Of a stretch of 64,000 bases of DNA, positions 35,593-46,880 are shown piece after piece. Location: contig BROE01000016.1 of assembly GCA_036571765.1 (NCBI GenBank), forward strand, positions 17,680,802 through 17,744,801, in the 5' to 3' direction. Origin of the DNA: Plecoglossus altivelis. Its lineage: Eukaryota; Chordata; Actinopteri; Osmeriformes; Plecoglossidae. The notes under the pieces were generated by a model, which saw nothing but the letters and a program-made list of their open reading frames with translations, ran no database searches and was not told the origin of the DNA. The position numbers and the translations under genes are program-made. Numbering within the stretch: position 1 is the stretch's first letter; every line of letters starts with the position of its first letter.

Positions 35593-37171
35593 GTATGCAT
35601 GTAGTGGGAAGCTATTTGATTTATGATTCATAATTTATGTGGCGTATTTTATTTAGCTCTGAAAACTTTTTGACTGTCATCAGTAAGCCAACGTTTGACC
35701 TGGTTCGTTTTTTTCCCGCGGGTTAATAGTTCCCTATTTATGCGGTTTTTGTTGATCAGTCATTTTGTAACTTGACTTGATACTATCCTCATAAGGGATG
35801 AGATTTTATAGCATTTTACTATTTTATTTCACTGCTACTTCAACTACACACAGTTTTTCCAGATTTGTTTTGCATTCTTGAGCTCAGACAGGGGGAAAAA
35901 AAACTTTTTTTATTTATGGATCTGACTCTTACAGTCGCTGTGCGAACAACTAGTTCAGGCTTGAAACGTTGGCCGAAAGCTATAGGCTGCAGTGTTCACT
36001 GAAAGTCATTTGCGAATTTTCCAGTTTTTTTTTCTTCCACGCGATCCCTCCCCTTGTACAGTTCCATCCTCGAGACCGAGATGTAGCCCCGCGCGGTATT
36101 AGAGATGCTGAGTCTCAGAAAGTAATCTATGCCAGTTGTCTGTTCTGCTTTGAAGTTTCTGTGCTGTTTCATCTACCCGGTGTCCTTATCGGTAGCGTCT
36201 TTATTAGAAACGAATTTTCTTTTTCTTTTTTTTTCCTTTAGGATTTTTGTTGTTGATTGCATGTTGATTAAACACAGGTGGTTCTTATGTCCAGAAGCGA
36301 GATTACATGATCGGACTTGCGTCGTTAAACACACTTCTAACCTTTAAAGAAATGGCGTGATGAACAAAACAAACGAGAAATATGAAATGCCACGAAGTCA
36401 GCCGGAGTCTGCCTGTATGGACGTGACCTTGTAGAGACATGTTAGATGAGAGTCAGAACCCTCCCTGGGCTCACGGTCTCACTTGGCACGAGGAGCTCTT
36501 GGCACATGATGCCCCAACGTGTTCGCCAAGACTTTCAGATCCTCAGTCACCATACACAGAAAGAATGTGTTTTCTCATCGGATTATTCAAGGCACTTCTT
36601 ATTAGCCTGAATAGGATTATCTGTCTGACAATAGTTGATGTAGTTGTTGTAATCTAACGCTACGTGTATTCCAGTTCTTTATCAAACGTTTCATGTGTGG
36701 TAGTTTATTGTCCAGTACCAAAACGCCACTTGTCTGCCAAAGCACATCAGTTTCAACTCTCTTGTGTTCTTCACTGTGTCGCCCATGGTTACCACTTCAA
36801 AAGAATGTGAACTCTGCAGTTTAGTAGTTGAACTGTGAGGTTGCTGGTTGCAGGAACACAGCCACAACAGTAAGAAAATGAGTCAGTCTTCACGGTAGTG
36901 TAACCGATGGTGATGGCTTGTTTCGTGGGAGGTTTTCGAGACACACAGGTTAGCAGACTCTACTGTGCTCCTGCTAACTGATGCGTCTCCATGTTCAGTG
37001 ACAAATCTGGATCTCGTTGATTCAGATTGAAGACACACTTTTGATCGTAAATCAGATTGATCTGATCTGATGTTCTGAAGTCTTTTCGAGAGACGAGTTT
37101 CAGCCTTCCTGTGCTACTGTTGTGTGTAGCAACTCACCTCTGATTCACACCTGGGCTCAGGCACAGGTGAG

Positions 37172-37173
37172 TC

Positions 37174-37226
<53 letters not shown>
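37172..37226. repeat. GT microsatellite
   Basis: Uninterrupted (GT)n ending in GCGCGC. Confidence 0.95.
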
Positions 37227-37232
<6 letters not shown>

Positions 37233-38431
37233 CCTCTGAGTCTCCACGCTCCCTCTGCCCCACCTCGCTTGCTCACTGCTCACCTTGGCGTTGAAGCATC
37301 ACCTGAGAACAACGCAGCTGTACTTACTGAACAGGAAGATTCACCTGTAAAATCACCTCTTAGGTTTGTGCCGTTTACCTTGTGAGAGGAACAGAGAAGG
37401 AAGGTGTTCAGGAAAGAACCACTGAGGAAAACTAATCATCAAGTTGTTATTTTGTGACTTTTAATCCATGGAGGTGATCATGTGTGGAAGGTTTTACTCA
37501 AAGGGGATGAATTGTGGGTTTAAATCTGCTTAACATGTGACGGGTGAGAGATGTTGAGGTTGAGGGAGCTGAAGTCGTTTGATGTTTCAGTTAACACTTG
37601 GTTGTTTAGTCTGTGTTCTCCACCTCTCTTTCACCAACCGTCTCTGGAGGAGGAGATCCCTCGCCGACTTGCTCCTCTCAAGGTTTCCTCCTTTTTTCCC
37701 TCCTGTAGTGAGTTTTTTTGTGTGTTTTTGCTTGTCTTCCTTGAGGGTTTATGTCGGTTGAAAGGGCAGTTCTATGGCAGCGTGTGAAGCCCTCTTAGAC
37801 ATTGCTTGTTAAAAAAAAAGTTGCTAAACAAAAGTTAGATTTGTTTTGATTTGGACCCTCATGCCTTCCTGACACGCAGCCAGAGCTTGTTAACATCTTC
37901 CTGCACTGCATGTCGTCTGATGGGATGTTTTGCTGTCTGTTTTCGCGATCGTCCGCACCTGAACCAGATGCAGCTGAAGTCAGAGAAGGTGCCCGGATGC
38001 GATTCTTAAATCCCCTCCTGAAAGTTTAGGAAAACGCGCTGATCTTAACACAAACATAAACAAACAGCACAGAACGTCGAGTACAGGTGCGCGCTCAAGT
38101 ACACTTCCGACACCTGTCCCTACAGACCGGGTCCCCTATCCCCACCTGAGGGGGATTTCAGTACCACCAACCAGGGGCACTTCTAGTGGGGGGCAGGGGG
38201 TCTACCATAACAAGCTTGGACCCCTTGTGGTCTCACTAGAAGTCACCTCCTGAACATTCATGAAGATTGTGTCTTTTATGTGTTAATGCCTGCAGCTTAG
38301 TGGTGAAGAGCATTAGTAGTTAAGGTAACTAGCCCCTCCAACAGTACATCTGGTTCCAGCTTGGCCACCACAGGTGATCAGGTTGTAAACCTGGAAAGTG
38401 GCAGGCAACAGGTAGTTCCCAGATAGCAGTG

Positions 38432-39250
38432 AGATCGATGACTACAGTAGTATGACCCCACAGTAGTATTGACTAGTGTGACTCCACAGTAGTATTGACT
38501 AGTGTGACTCCACAGTAGTATTGACTAGTGTGACTCCACAGTAGTATTGACTAGTGTGACTCCACAGTAGTATTGACAAGTATGACTCCACAGTAGTATT
38601 GACTAGTGTGACTCCACAATAGTATTGACTAGTGTGACTCCACAGTAGTATTGACTAGTATGACTCCACAATAGTATTGACTAGTGTGACTCCACAATAG
38701 TATTGACTAGTGTGACTCCACAATAGTATTGACTAGTGTGACTCCACAATAGTATTGACTAGTGTGACTCCACAATAGTATTGACTAGTGTGACTCCACA
38801 ATAGTATTGACTAGTGTGACTCCACAGTAGTATTGACAAGTATGACTCCACAGTAGTATTGACTAGTATGACTCCACAGTAGTATTGACTAGTGTGACTC
38901 CACAGTAGTATTGACTAGTGTGACTCCACAGTAGTATTGACTAGTGTGACTCCACAGTAGTATTGACAAGTATGACTCCACAGTAGTATTGACTAGTATG
39001 ACTCCACAGTAGTATTGACTAGTATGACTCCACAGTAGTATTGACTAGTGTGACTCCACAGTAGTATTGACTAGTATGACTCCACAGTAGTATTGACTAG
39101 TATGACTCCACAGTAGTATTGACTAGTATGACTCCACAGTAGTATTGACTAGTGTGACTCCACAGTAGTATTGACTAGTGTGACTCCACAGTAGTATTGA
39201 CTAGTGTGACTCCACAGTAGTATTGACTAGTGTGACTCCACAGTAGTATT
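38432..39250. repeat. 26-bp minisatellite TGTGACTCCACAGTAGTATT-GACTAG
   Basis: About 31 units, very homogeneous, differing mainly at CAGTAG/CAATAG and AGTGTG/AGTATG. Some stretches of units share the same variant (for example consecutive CAATAG units at 38690-38815), a sign of recent block expansion. Confidence 0.95.
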
Positions 39251-39313
39251 GTGTCCTGACAGGTGTTTGGCAGGGATCTTTAAGTAAAGTTTTCCACTCT
39301 CCAGTCGAACATG

Positions 39314-39315
39314 CT

Positions 39316-39393
<78 letters not shown>

Positions 39394-39602
39394 GCTTCTC
39401 TCTCTCTCTCTTCTCTCTCCCTAACCCTAACAACCCCCCCCTCTCTCTCTCAAACACACTCTCTCTCTCTTCTCCCTCTCTTCCTCTCCCTTTCCCCCCC
39501 TCTCTCTCTCCCCACATCACCCCTCTCTCTCTCCCCAACACCCCTCTCTCTCTCCCCCAACCCCCCCCCCCCTTTCTTCTCTCTCTCCCTCTCTCTCTCT
39601 GT
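39314..39602. repeat. CT-rich tract
   Basis: (TC)n to 39470, then CTCTCTCTCCCCAACACCCC units. The minus-strand Glu/Arg-rich ORF is an artefact. A CTAACCCTAACAA telomere-like word is at 39420. Confidence 0.9.
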
Positions 39603-40065
39603 CGTGCAGGTCTCTGCCTCAGCATGTTCTTCCAGGGGGTTAGCGTTTGACTAGGGTAGACTGAAGAGATGTGCAGCTTGGCTGCGACTGCCTGTCAAAA
39701 CACAACACAGAAGAAAGGCATGTTGGAGCGTCCAGTATTAGTCTGTCAGACAGCAGGGAAGCAGAGAAACCAAACCACTTTTACCTCAGACTCTGGCGTC
39801 CCAGACAACCACAACATTGGGGATTATTTACCACACAAACAGTATGTCATAGTTTTAAAAAAAGACTGATATTTTTCAAAACTAAACTAGTCTAATGCTC
39901 TGTGACTGCTTCTGTGTACAGTGCTGATTGAGAAAGATTATCCAGACTAGCTAGATGATTTTATATTCATCTATATTTCCTCTAGACTGGCTCTTTAGCC
40001 CCTGAAGGCTACATTTCCCAGCCAAATATAAAACTCTAGCTTGTAGTTTTGTAGATTGTAGTGGA

Positions 40066-40175
40066 TAGGTTTAGCTCTGTGATTTAAGCCTCTGACGGTG
40101 AATCATAGGGTCGCAGGTTCAAATCCCCCCGTGTAGTTTGTTTTGGATAAAAGCGTCAGCTCAATAAATTCATTC
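40066..40175 (+). mobile_element. tRNA-derived SINE fragment
   Basis: Contains an A-box-like TTTAGCTCTGTG, a perfect B box GGTTCAAATCC at 40116-40126, and the fish SINE-type tail GGATAAAAGCGTCAGCTCAA then TAAATT. It is short and probably 5'-truncated or a tRNA-related head with a LINE-derived tail. Not a functional tRNA: no acceptor stem pairing was found. Confidence 0.65.
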
Positions 40176-40200
40176 TTCTGCTCAGTGTGTTGGTCTAAAC

Positions 40201-40412
40201 CAGGGGTCTCCAATCCTGGTCCTCGAGGGCCGCTGTCCTGAAGGTTTTAGATGTTTCCCTCCTCCAGCACACCTGATTCTAACGAATGAGCCATTACCAA
40301 GCTCTGTGGAAGCTTCATAATGACCCTTTATTAGACTCAGGTGTGCTGGAGCAGGGAAACACTGAAAACCTTCAGGACAGCGGCCCTCGAGGACCAGGAT
40401 TGGAGACCCCTG
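40201..40412. mobile_element. palindromic hAT-type MITE
   Basis: 212 bp with near-perfect terminal inverted repeats starting CAGGGGTCTCCAATCCTGGT and ending with its complement TTGGAGACCCCTG; the inverted match extends through CCTCGAGGGCCGCTGTCCTG and AAGGTTTT. The flanks GTCTAAAC (40193-40200) and ATCTAAAC (40413-40420) are an 8-bp target duplication with one mismatch, as expected for hAT insertion. It has no coding capacity, although a minus-strand ORF crosses it. Confidence 0.88.
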
Positions 40413-41039
40413 ATCTAAACCTACAAGAAGTGAACGATCTCCTGATTCCAACCTGATCACATCAACCCTGCAGTCTGTCCCGCCCCCAACCCGTCTCCTC
40501 CTGAGTCTCTGGGCTGCATCACAGGTGGTCGGGAGAGACTCCTTGCTGGCATCTCTCACCTGATCTCTCCCTGTGATTACACAGTCTCTTCTCCTACACA
40601 TAAATCTGTCCGGAAAGAGCAAGTCATCCCCAGGACTGGCAGTGCTGTTATTAGCGGAGAAGAATAACCCAGCCTGGTATGAAACCATGGAGACTATTTC
40701 GTGTTCTTGTTGACACAGGCTTCAACATTGTGTTTTCCCTCCAACTACCAGCATCCCCTTTGAATCAAAATCACAGAGAGACATTTTTTTTACGTGTATA
40801 GTAAACAGTCATAAATATTTAAAAAAGTCATGATAGAACCTGAAATCTTTCAGTGGGAGCCAACTCAAAGAATGCAAAGCAAATACACCAGACTTGCAGT
40901 TTCCCTGCAGACGTACCACAGCCTGTTCTGGAAAACACCTCTACTGAGATCGTATAGACTTTTTTTTACTCTCATTATCAACTAAATCCATGGCTTGCCT
41001 CATGCATCACTATCTCTGTGTCTCCCTCTTTCTGGTTTT

Positions 41040-41200
41040 CTCTCTGTGTCTCTCTCTGTCTGTCTCTCCCTGTCACTCTCTCTCTCTCTCTGCCTTTCTC
41101 CCTGTCTCCCTCACTCTTTCTCTCCCTCTCTCTCACTCTCTCTCTTTCACTCTCTCTCTTTCACTCTCTCTCTTTCACTCTCTCTCTTTCACTCTCTCTC

Positions 41201-41266
<66 letters not shown>
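41040..41266. repeat. TC microsatellite abutting vit exon 1 acceptor
   Basis: CTCTCTCTTTCACT units then a long pure (TC)n (about 41195-41264) that ends in TCTCAG, the apparent acceptor of the exon with the vit start codon. Confidence 0.9.
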
Positions 41267-41316
41267 GAGGTAGAACGAGGACCTCTGACAGACTTGCCGA
41301 ACCAGCCCTCATCAAG

Positions 41317-41895
41317 ATGGCAAGACCACCAGTACTCACAGCCATCTGCCTTGGTGGGGTTGAAGTCATTCACACACTAACGCACACACACATACACACA
41401 CTCCTACACACACACACACACACACACTAACGCACACACACACGCAGACACACACACTAATGCACGCACACACACGCTAACACACACACTAACACACACC
41501 TACACACTAACGCGCACACACACACAGACACACACTACCGCACGCACACACACGCTAACGCACACACTGCCACACACACAAACAAACAAGGACAGACAAA
41601 TACACATACACGCTCACGCATGGATGCACAGACAAACACACACAAGCACAGACAAACACACACAAGCACAGACAAACACACACAGTCTGCCTAAATAGGA
41701 TATGTAGACAAGACCACACTGATGAGCCTGTTTCAAAAATACCACTGGCTTTCCTCTATCATCACCTGTGGTTACTGTACATCTGTAACCAGCACGACCA
41801 CAAACGCCTGCACACACACACACATTCTTCATAGACTTTCACTCTCTCTCTGTTTTAAGTGCAAATACTGTGAGCACAGTAAACAGCCCCTGATG

Positions 41896-41951
<56 letters not shown>

Positions 41952-42024
41952 TCTGCTGTTTCTCCCACCCTAGCTGTCCTGTTCTTCTGCAGCTGTGCAG
42001 CCAAACCCAAAAAGCCAAAACAAG
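41317..42024 (+). CDS. vit: vit signal-peptide exons 1-2
   Basis: ATG at 41317 (AAGATGG) begins MARPPVLTAICL; donor GTGGGG at 41354. Exon 2 at 41974 continues with AVLFFCSCAA then KPKKPKQ. Together this is a classic signal peptide with a short n-region, hydrophobic core and Ala-x-Ala-like end, cleaved probably before KPKK. It leads in phase into VIPAIECDV of the LCCL domain. The two exons flank CA repeats (41376-41690) and (GT)n (41898-41950). Confidence 0.75.
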
Positions 42025-45000
42025 GTAAACAGACCAGACACACGAATCATCCTGTTAGCATCCACATGCTTCTATTCAGACCCTGTAGCCTGTAGCACGT
42101 AGCCTGTAGCATGTAGCCTGTAGCATGTGGCATGTACCCTGTAGCATATAGTCTGTAGCATGTACCCTGTAGTGTGTAGCCTGTAGCATGTAGATTGTAG
42201 CAAGTAGCCTGTAGCGTGTAGCCTGTAGCATGTAGATTGTAACAGGTACCCTGTAGCAAGTAGCCTGTAGCGTGTAGCCTGTAGCATGTAGATTGTAGCA
42301 GGTACCCTGTAGCAAGTAGCCTGTAGCGTGTAGCCTGTAGCATGTAGATTGTAGCATGTACCCTGTAGCCTGTAGCATGTAGCATGTGGTATGTACCCTG
42401 TAGCATATAGCATGTATCCTGTAGCATGTCCCCTGAACCTTATACTGTTCCCTGTTCCCCAGTGATCCCTGCAATCGAGTGTGATGTCCGCGCTGGAAAA
42501 ATCAACCTGCCGGAGTTCATCGCTAAATGTCCCGCTAGCTGTAAAGAAGCTAAACAGCAGGTGTACGGGACAGGAGTGTTCGCTTCCATCTCCAGCATCT
42601 GTAACGCTGCTATTCACAGGTGAGTCTCTGGGCACTGTTACTATGCCTGCTGCTATTCACAGGTGAGTCTCTAGGGGTCTGTTACCTGCTGTCATTCACA
42701 GGTAAGTCTCTAGGGGTCTGTTACTATGCCTGCTGTTATCCACAGGTGAGTCTCTGGGGGTCTGTTACCTGCTGTTATCCACAGGTGAGTCTCTAGGGGT
42801 CTGTTACCTGCTGTTATCCACAGGTGAGTCTCTGTGATCTGTTACTATGCCTACTGCGGTCCACAGGTAAGTCTCTGGGCGGAGGGGAACATTTATTTGT
42901 TCCAGTTTTAAAGATCCACAATGTTTGCTATGTTTTAGCTCATGGATTCGAGTAATGTCTCAAGACCCTGAGACAAAACCAGACTGAACTGGGTCCAGAA
43001 TCTGATTGAAGGAAACTAGAAAAACTTGGTATTGTGGACCTGAACAACTACTTCTGTTAGAAGCTACAGGAAGTCTTGTCACTTGTACAGTTTTATTAAC
43101 TCCTGATTCATGTTCTGTTTTCACAGTGGAGTCATTACCAACTCTGGAGGGAAGGTTATTGTGAGGAAAATGGCAGGACAGAATATCTACAAAGGAAGTC
43201 TCTCCAACGGGATTCGCTCTCTCTCCCTGCCCAAGTGGCGGGAATCTTTCACGGTGTCAGGTAGACGGAAAAATAATCTAAATGTGAAAGTATGTCGTAA
43301 CATAAACCGCATTCACCTGACAGGTAGCATGTCACTAACATACAGGGATGTTCTAGACCAGAACGCTGTATCTTCAATGTCTAGCTGAGAGAGTTGTGTG
43401 GAAAAAAGATTTTGAAGTGAATCTCAGAGAAATTGGGCTTAAAAAAAAAGTGAAATGGTTTTTAAATGATGAAATAACAATCCTTTCATTTCTAGAAAAA
43501 ACCTAGTTGATTAAAAAACAATTATAATCCGAAATGTAGAAAATTAATGCAATAAAAGGCCTTAATATCACATTAAGAAATATGAAAAAGTTAACCTGTC
43601 CAACAAGCAGATTAATTTACTTATTACAACCAAAATAATAATCCCATTTATATATATGTTTTTAATTTATTATGAACGTGGTGTTTTCCTAGAGCGTCTT
43701 CTTATAGGTCACAGTGCAGTTCACCTGCCATCTCATATCTACCACAGCGGTTTCAAATCACCTGATGATCGTGTCTGTTTTTGCTGTTTAGCGGGGAAGC
43801 CAAAGAAAGGAGAGGTTTACCCCTCCACCCTGGACTACACCCCCACACGACCCTCCACCGTGAAGACAGGTGAGAGCTTGGATGGATTCAGTGGGAGCTA
43901 CAACCCCCCCACTCATCCCTCAACCCCCCCCCCACTCATCCCTCAATCCAACCCCCACTCATCCCACAGCCCCCCCTCTCATCCCTCAACCCCCCCTCTC
44001 ATCCCAGAACCCCACCCACTCATCCCACAGCCCCCCCTCTCATCCCTCAACCCCCCCTCTCATCCCAGAACCCCACCCACTCATCCCACAGCCCCCCCTC
44101 TCATCCCTCAACCCCCCCTCTCATCCCAGAACCCCACCCACTCATCCCACAGCCCCCCCACTCATCCCACAGCCCCCCCTCTCATCCCTCAACCCCCCCT
44201 CTCATCCCAGAACCCCACCCACTCATCCCACAGCCCCCCCACTCATCCCACAGCCCCCCCACTCATCCCACAGCCCCCCCACTCATCCCACAGCCCCCCC
44301 AGAGCATCATGCACACTCCAAAACCCCCACTCTCTCCCTTCGTAACCCCTCTCATCCCACATTTGGACCCCCCCTCCATCCCACCTAACCCCCCCCACTC
44401 ATCCCATAACCCCCACACTTCATCCGGATAAGACTGTAACCCTCCCACCCCAACCCACCCCACCCACCCCGTAAGGATAGTCTCTGTGATGAGAATAAAC
44501 TGCAGTTGGTTCACGAGTATTCCGTGGACGGAAAATCACTGGGCAGAGAAGCTGTGTGTTGTGCTTGTGACCTGGAGGGAACAGAGAGGAGAGTGGAAAC
44601 GTGGACTGATATATCCGTAACCAGATTTGAGAGGAAGTAAAAGTAACTCGCATCCAGACACGGAGGGACTCACTGATGGGAGTAGCATCTTTCCAGTGAT
44701 CCCTCCTCTGACACAATCACCTCTCTCTCTCTGTCCGGCGAGACCCGTGCATTGACAGTTAAGAGGAGATCAAAGAGCGCGTCCCGCTGGTCAACCAGCC
44801 GTAGTCCTAGACCGCCCTAGCTTGCACAGCTGGGCCTTCCAGAGGCCTGCCACCACCGCCGCCCTGCCGAACCCCTCCACCACCACGCCTCCACCCACCC
44901 CGACCACTCCTCCGCCCACCACCACCACCACCAAGACACGCGCTGCTGTCCACAAAGTCAGGGACGCAGGTGACTTGCACACGCAGATACACACATGTGC

Positions 45001-46830
45001 ACACCTGTAAAAACCTACAAACGTGAACTAAACGTGTATGTATGTATGTATCTGTCTATACATACATACATACACGGACACACATACATACATGTACATT
45101 TATGAAGCTTTTTCTTCTGAAATGTACGGATCCATGTATGTCATGTCTGGGATTACGTGTTGACATGGCAACCCTGCATCTTCAGATTAATGACAGTAAG
45201 AATTGATCTGGCAACATTGATCCCAACTAGAGATCCACTTTAAGGCAACATCACCATTACAAGCTTTCATTAGTCTGAGTGTGTCCGTGACGCTATGACT
45301 GACTGCTACAGTCATCTCAGCGTTGATCACGTCAGATGAAAGTGTTGTGAGACGATCCCAACTGTCGTTAGACCAAGGTACTGTATTTGAAAGGATGCTG
45401 GAGAACATATACAGCAACATTTCAAAGTGTTTAACACCACAAGGGTTCGTTTTACACGATGAGGGTTTGAATGGAGTCACTCTCATGAGATGGACCCTTA
45501 TAAAAACTCCTTATGGTCGAATTAACACTTTGATAATTTGCAGTGTTGTGATTTCCTAGACAGCTTCTGTCTCTCTCTTTCTCTCTGTCCCTCCCTCTCT
45601 CTCTCTTTCTCTCTCTCTCTCTGTGTCTCCCTCTCTCTCTCTCTCTGTGCCTCTCTCTCTGTGCCTCATCTCCTCCTCTCCTTATCTCCCTCCCTCCACC
45701 CTCTAACCTCTCCCCCCTCCCTCCCCAACCCCCTCTCTCTCCCTCTCCCTTTCTCTCTGTCTCTCTCTCTGTATCTCTCTCTTTGTGTCTTTCTCTATGC
45801 CTCTCTCCCTCTCCCCCCTCCGCTCTCTCTCTCTCTCCTCCCTCCTCCCCCCTCTCTCTCTTCTCTCTACCTCTCTCTCCTTTTCTCGTGTCTCTCTCTT
45901 CTGTTGTGTATTGTTGTCTCTCTCTGGGGTGACCTTGTGTGCCCTTGTCTCTCTGATCCAGGGAGCAGTCATCCATACTTTGCCTCTGTGGCTGCAGCCT
46001 CCAGCCCAAGTAAGTTCATCCGGCCAGGCAGGAGGGTGAGAGGGTACTGGTGGCATGAGGCAGGAGATGGTGTGCTTACCAGGGAGCTGACAGGGTCTGT
46101 GTGTCTTCGCGCCCATATCATTGTTTTGGTGTTTCCTACCATCATCAGGATTCAAAGCATTCTGAATGCTTGAATATATAAACCTATTGAAATTAAATGG
46201 CCAATGAACTAATGAAATGCAACTTGCTGATGCAAACTGCATTGGTTTTTAAGCTTCCTTAGATCACGTTTCTTTCTTAATGCCTTATTGAGTAGAGTAG
46301 TTTCACGCGTCAAAAATCAAGTTTGTCACCTCACATACGACATAACTTGAGCCTAGAATAGCCAATTAATTTTAAACGTAAAGTTTGAAGCAACTAAAAT
46401 CTTAAACAGCCAACTCTTTGTAATGTTCTGCTACCTCCCCAGCGCATTGTTTTAAACATTGTTTTAAATAATAGATCAAACTAAAGATCTTTTTAATGTT
46501 GTGGTAAAGTTTCCCTAAAATCCAACTGTGTCATTCTCAACATTGGCTGTAGGGCAGAATGTCCAGGGCAAGAGCCTAATCCAAGGTATGTTGACCAACC
46601 ATCACGATCTGATCTGAAGCAGCAGTTGTAGGAAAGGCCTCCCTGAGATATGATATAAACCAGACTCTAATCCTTCAAACACTCAATCTCTTTTAAGCAT
46701 TCAGAGGCGGTGTCTATCCGAATAGGTTTTCCCCGCGCCTCAACTCAGGTAACCAGAGCTTTGATCGTCCTGATGTTCCTTCTCCTTGATGTTTCCTCGG
46801 CCTTTCGCCCAACGCATGCCCCTCTCTCTC

Positions 46831-46880
<50 letters not shown>

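Larger units (their letters stand above)
32193..41266. other. opsin-vit intergenic and vit upstream region
   Basis: About 9 kb without a coding exon I can support. Contents in order: CATCCCAGGTGTGTCT repeats, a C-rich repeat field, a CGT microsatellite at 34786-34812, a possible non-coding vit exon near 35430-35592, GT repeat, 26-bp minisatellite, CT-rich tract, SINE fragment, hAT MITE and TC repeat. 35600-37150 and 37230-38430 look like unique sequence with no recognisable feature. Confidence 0.6.

Noticed and set aside
38432..39250. CRISPR-like regular array
   Set aside because: The whole 26-bp unit repeats with no unique spacers, in vertebrate DNA; it is a minisatellite. The same applies to 22690-23285 and 21722-22190.
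40069..40135. tRNA gene
   Set aside because: B box is present but acceptor and anticodon stems do not pair, and a SINE-type tail follows.
40990..41266. MACLMHHYLCVSLFL as the vit signal peptide
   Set aside because: It runs into (TC)n without a usable donor; the ATG at 41317 gives a better signal peptide and joins in phase to exon 2.
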